Source: Candidatus Pelagibacter sp. TMED197 (lineage in GTDB: Bacteria > Pseudomonadota > Alphaproteobacteria > Pelagibacterales > Pelagibacteraceae). From it: 7,943 nt of DNA. The translations under genes and the position numbers were made by a program. Numbering within the stretch: the stretch's first letter is position 1; every line of letters starts with the position of its first letter. Below are positions 5,624-7,943 of the stretch, one piece after another. Under the pieces are notes generated by a model. That model had not been told where the DNA came from. It saw only the letters and a list, made by a program, of their open reading frames with translations, and did not search any database. The stretch is from assembly GCA_002169755.1 (NCBI GenBank), contig NHIU01000022.1, positions 1-7,943 on the forward strand. Direction: 5' to 3'.

Positions 5624-6207
5624 ATATAATATTAGCATCTAAAAGTGGTGTAAGAAAAAAAATTTTAGATAATCATAAAATTACATCAAAAGTAGTAGTA
5701 TCTAATGTAGACGAAGATCAAATCAAAGACTCACTTTTGGCAGAAGGAGCCTCCCCTTTAAATATCTCTAAAAGTTTAGCAGAGATAAAATCTTTAAGAG
5801 TTAGTAATAGATATCCAGGTCAATTAGTTCTTGGAGCTGATAGCGTGATTTCACTTGATAATCAGCTAATTAACAAACCAAAGTCAAGGGAAGAAGCTTT
5901 TGAAATTCTTAAAAAATTAAATAATTCAAAACATTTTTTAATAAGCTCTGTGTGTATATCTAAAAATGGTGCGATGATATGGAATTATTCAGATAGTTCA
6001 GAGTTAAAAATGAAAAATTTGTCGGAAAGCGAGCTTAGAGATTATTTAAAAAAAATTAAAACCGAAATTCTGCTGGCTTATGGTGTTTATCAAATTGAAG
6101 CTGATGGCTTAAAACTCTTTGATTATGTAAAAGGAGACAAAGACTCTATTATGGGTCTACCCATTAAACAAATAATTAACTATATTAAAAGAGAACTAAA
6201 GTTATGA
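5620..6207 (+). CDS. maf: Maf family nucleoside triphosphate pyrophosphatase
   Basis: Maf/Ham1-fold house-cleaning enzyme that hydrolyses non-canonical or modified nucleoside triphosphates to the monophosphate and pyrophosphate. The 195 residues are normal for the family. The N-terminal motif is I-I-L-A-S-K-S-G-V-R-K-K (3-14), a variant of the usual L-A-S-x-S-x-x-R. V-D-E-D (30-33) follows, then G-A-D-S-V-I (72-77) with the catalytic Asp74, N-K-P-K-S-R-E-E-A (85-93) and A-Y-G-V-Y-Q-I-E-A-D-G (153-163). Substrate choice (dTTP/UTP type versus 7-methyl-GTP, YceF type) cannot be settled by eye. The sequence around positions 9-10 (G-V rather than P-R) departs from the textbook dTTP-type motif, as in many alphaproteobacterial members. 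It overlaps both ppsR and aroE by 4 nt (ATGA), so translation is probably coupled on both sides. Older annotations call it a septum formation inhibitor. Confidence 0.95.
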   Translation: MNIILASKSGVRKKILDNHKITSKVVVSNVDEDQIKDSLLAEGASPLNISKSLAEIKSLRVSNRYPGQLVLGADSVISLDNQLINKPKSREEAFEILKKLNNSKHFLISSVCISKNGAMIWNYSDSSELKMKNLSESELRDYLKKIKTEILLAYGVYQIEADGLKLFDYVKGDKDSIMGLPIKQIINYIKRELKL

Positions 6208-7025
6208 ATGAAAAATCTTATGCAATTATTGGAAACCCTGTGTCTCATTCTTTATCTCCAATCCTACATAATTACTGGTTTAAAAAATATAAAATTAGAG
6301 CGAATTACTCGAAACTTAATCTAGAAGAAAAAGATATAGAGCAAGTTGTAAAAAAAATTAGAAATAAGGAGTTAATTGGTGTTAACGTAACTTTACCTTA
6401 TAAACAAAAGATAGTCAGATTTATTGATCGGTTAATTAATGATGCCCAGCTTACTAACTCAGTGAACACAGTCTTCTTAGATAATAATAACAATTTGGTT
6501 GGTGAAAATACAGATGTGTTTGGCTTGCAGGCTGCTTATTTTAAAGAAATTACGAATGCAGAGAATAAGAAAGCTTTAGTTATAGGCGCAGGAGGAGTCT
6601 CGCCTTCTGTAATTTTTTCACTTAGAAAATCTAAAATACGAAATGTTTCAATAATTAATCGAACTCATGAAAAATCTATTTTTTTAAAGAAAAATTTTAA
6701 ATTTTTAAATATTTTAGAATGGAAGAATCTAAAAAAAGAAATTGCTGATTTCGACATAATAATTAACGCTACGAGTTTAGGACTAAAAGAAGGCAATGAC
6801 TTTGAAATAAAATTCGATAATGTAAAGGACAGCTTAATCTATATTGACACAATTTATAATCCAATTGAGACGAAAACTTTGAAATTTCTAAAAGAAAATA
6901 AAATTAAAACATTTAATGGTTTAGACATGTTTATTTATCAAGGACAAAAATCATTTTACCTGTGGAATAAAATAAATCCTGAGATAGATGAAGAATTAGT
7001 CAATTTACTTAAGTCGAATATTTAA
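6204..7025 (+). CDS. aroE: Shikimate dehydrogenase AroE (NADP+)
   Basis: Reduces 3-dehydroshikimate to shikimate with NADPH, the fourth step of the chorismate pathway to aromatic amino acids. The 273 residues match AroE. The substrate-binding N-terminal domain has G-N-P-V-S-H-S-L-S-P (10-19) and N-V-T-L-P-Y-K (61-67), with catalytic Lys67. S-V-N-T-V (86-90) and E-N-T-D-V-F-G (101-107), with catalytic Asp104, are also present. The Rossmann domain has G-A-G-G-V-S-P-S (128-135) and N-R-T (152-154), the usual NADP-phosphate-binding pattern. I-N-A-T-S-L-G-L (187-194) and N-G-L-D-M-F-I-Y-Q-G (238-247) complete the fold. All catalytic residues are present. The ATG overlaps the maf stop (ATGA) and its own TAA overlaps the coaE ATG by one base (TAATG). 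Confidence 0.98.
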   Translation: MNEKSYAIIGNPVSHSLSPILHNYWFKKYKIRANYSKLNLEEKDIEQVVKKIRNKELIGVNVTLPYKQKIVRFIDRLINDAQLTNSVNTVFLDNNNNLVGENTDVFGLQAAYFKEITNAENKKALVIGAGGVSPSVIFSLRKSKIRNVSIINRTHEKSIFLKKNFKFLNILEWKNLKKEIADFDIIINATSLGLKEGNDFEIKFDNVKDSLIYIDTIYNPIETKTLKFLKENKIKTFNGLDMFIYQGQKSFYLWNKINPEIDEELVNLLKSNI

Positions 7026-7591
7026 TGATAAAAATAGGTTTAACAGGTTCTATAGCGTCTGGTAAAACAACAGCTAGTAAGATAATTTCAAGATATAATG
7101 GACCATTATTTAGTGCGGATAAAATTGTAAAAAAGCTATATGAACAATCAAAGTTTAGGTTGATAATATCAAAAACTTTTAAATTGGATATTAATGTAAA
7201 CTTAAAACTACAAATAAAAAATAAAATCAAAAATGATAAAAATATTCTTAAAAGATTAGAAAAAATTATTCATCCTTTCGTAAGAAAAGAAATGCATTTT
7301 TTTGTAAAGAAATATAAGAATCAAAAAATTTTATTTTTTGAAATACCACTTCTTATAGAGAGTAAACTTATGAATTTTTTTGATACAATTATCTTTATTA
7401 AATCAAAAAAAAATTTGAGGCTTAAAAGATATAAATTAAAAGGTGGAAATGAATATTTTTTTAATTTGCTCAACAATCATCAGTTAAAAGATGTTAAAAA
7501 AACCAAGTTTTGTGATCATATTGTTGTTAACAATGGAAGCATTTTAGTTTTAAAAAAAAAATTACGAAATATAATTAAAATTTATGCTTGA
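7025..7591 (+). CDS. coaE: Dephospho-CoA kinase CoaE
   Basis: Catalyses the last step of CoA synthesis, ATP-dependent 3'-phosphorylation of dephospho-CoA. At 188 residues it is slightly shorter than the usual ~200. The P-loop G-S-I-A-S-G-K-T-T is at 8-16. F-S-A-D-K-I-V (29-35) has the conserved aspartate Asp32, I-I-H-P-F-V-R-K-E-M (81-90) is the substrate-side signature, and E-I-P-L-L-I-E lies at 106-112. The C-terminal third is very rich in Lys and Asn. There the segment usually written A-R-Q reads N-H-Q (151-153), a mild deviation; E. coli also varies at this position. No frameshift is seen. The start is fixed by the 1-nt overlap with aroE, and the 3' end overlaps dnaQ by 8 nt, consistent with one transcript. 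Confidence 0.96.
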   Translation: MIKIGLTGSIASGKTTASKIISRYNGPLFSADKIVKKLYEQSKFRLIISKTFKLDINVNLKLQIKNKIKNDKNILKRLEKIIHPFVRKEMHFFVKKYKNQKILFFEIPLLIESKLMNFFDTIIFIKSKKNLRLKRYKLKGGNEYFFNLLNNHQLKDVKKTKFCDHIVVNNGSILVLKKKLRNIIKIYA

Positions 7592-7943
7592 AATATTTTT
7601 AGATACAGAGACAACCGGCATATCTGCTAATGAAGGTCACAAAATTGTTGAAATTGCCTGTATTGAAACCAAAGATCTAATTCCAACAAACAATATTTTT
7701 CATAAAATTATTAATCCTCAGCGGAACGTGCCAGATCAAGCTTTTAAAATCCATGGTTTCTCAACCGAATTTTTAAAGGACAAAGATACATTTGATAAAA
7801 TTGCAGATGAGTTTTTAAATTTTGTTAAAGGAAAAAAAATAATAATTCATAATGCAATGTTTGATTTAGGCTTTTTAAACCACGAGCTCTCTTTGATAAA
7901 AAAGGGATTAGTAGATAGCAAAAATGTTATAGACTCATTAGAT
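7584..7943 (+). CDS. dnaQ: DNA polymerase III epsilon subunit DnaQ, N-terminal part (runs off the right edge)
   Basis: 3'-5' proofreading exonuclease of the replicative polymerase. The ATG at 7584 lies within the end of coaE (8-nt overlap) and the frame stays open for 120 codons to the window edge, about half of a typical 230-240-residue epsilon. The Exo I motif L-D-T-E-T-T-G (6-12) supplies the metal-binding Asp7 and Glu9. G-H-K-I-V-E-I-A (18-25), the F-K-I-H-G-F-S segment (54-60) and Exo II H-N-A-M-F-D-L-G-F-L (89-98, with Asp94) follow in the DnaQ order. The Exo III His/Asp pair and the C-terminal alpha-binding tail are outside the window. The coaE-dnaQ order matches the conserved alphaproteobacterial origin-flanking cluster, which supports DnaQ over a generic exonuclease. 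Confidence 0.95.
   Translation, partial: MLEIFLDTETTGISANEGHKIVEIACIETKDLIPTNNIFHKIINPQRNVPDQAFKIHGFSTEFLKDKDTFDKIADEFLNFVKGKKIIIHNAMFDLGFLNHELSLIKKGLVDSKNVIDSLD

Noticed and set aside
7009..7230. Minus-strand open frame over the aroE-coaE junction
   Set aside because: It overlaps the CoaE P-loop coding region and has no protein-like features; a shadow frame.
7025..7591. Possible degradation of coaE (short, Lys/Asn-rich C-terminal third, N-H-Q in place of A-R-Q)
   Set aside because: The P-loop, Asp32, the H-P motif and the C-terminal D-H-I-V-V-N-N segment are intact in one frame; the altered position also varies in E. coli. The protein looks functional, only biased in composition.
1..7943. 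CRISPR array, insertion sequence, prophage, toxin-antitoxin or other mobile system
   Set aside because: No spaced direct repeats of CRISPR type, no transposase or phage-like protein and no inverted-repeat ends. All coding space is taken by housekeeping genes, so no new protein system is claimed.

Overview
The window is a compact, very AT-rich bacterial chromosome segment made up almost entirely of housekeeping genes. Strong A/T bias at third codon positions, Lys/Asn/Ile-rich proteins, overlapping genes and very short spacers point to a streamlined alphaproteobacterium. A SAR11 (Pelagibacterales)-like marine bacterium fits best. This is inferred from composition and gene order, not from a phylogenetic marker; other AT-rich Alphaproteobacteria such as Rickettsiales relatives remain possible.

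Left edge (1-738): the 5' part of a minus-strand tRNA, probably tRNA-Gly, with a good sigma-70-type promoter, followed by a plus-strand gene for a stand-alone Lon N-terminal (LAN) domain protein. Left block (745-4524, minus strand, read right to left): hemE (uroporphyrinogen decarboxylase), hemH (ferrochelatase), hemJ (protoporphyrinogen oxidase) and rho (transcription terminator). Three late haem-pathway steps sit in one tight transcription unit that runs towards rho.

Centre (4525-4801): the only sizeable gene-free stretch, 277 bp at about 15.5% G+C by my count. It separates two divergent operons. The hemE | DUF299 (RP001-type) junction is the place where the replication origins of Caulobacter crescentus and Rickettsia prowazekii lie. 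The spacer holds several repeat families, a match to the IHF consensus and an almost pure A/T segment. I call it a candidate chromosomal origin, with hemE and ppsR promoters presumably embedded in it.

Right block (4802-7943, plus strand): ppsR (PPDK/PEP synthase regulator, DUF299), maf (nucleotide pyrophosphatase), aroE (shikimate dehydrogenase), coaE (dephospho-CoA kinase) and the first 120 codons of dnaQ (DNA polymerase III epsilon). Every junction overlaps by 1-8 nt, so this is almost certainly one translationally coupled operon. This gene order is the classic alphaproteobacterial origin-flanking order.

Apart from the LAN-domain gene, all protein genes point away from the spacer, as expected for co-orientation with forks leaving it. 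I saw no mobile element, CRISPR array, phage gene or novel protein system. The region worth a second look is the intergenic spacer.
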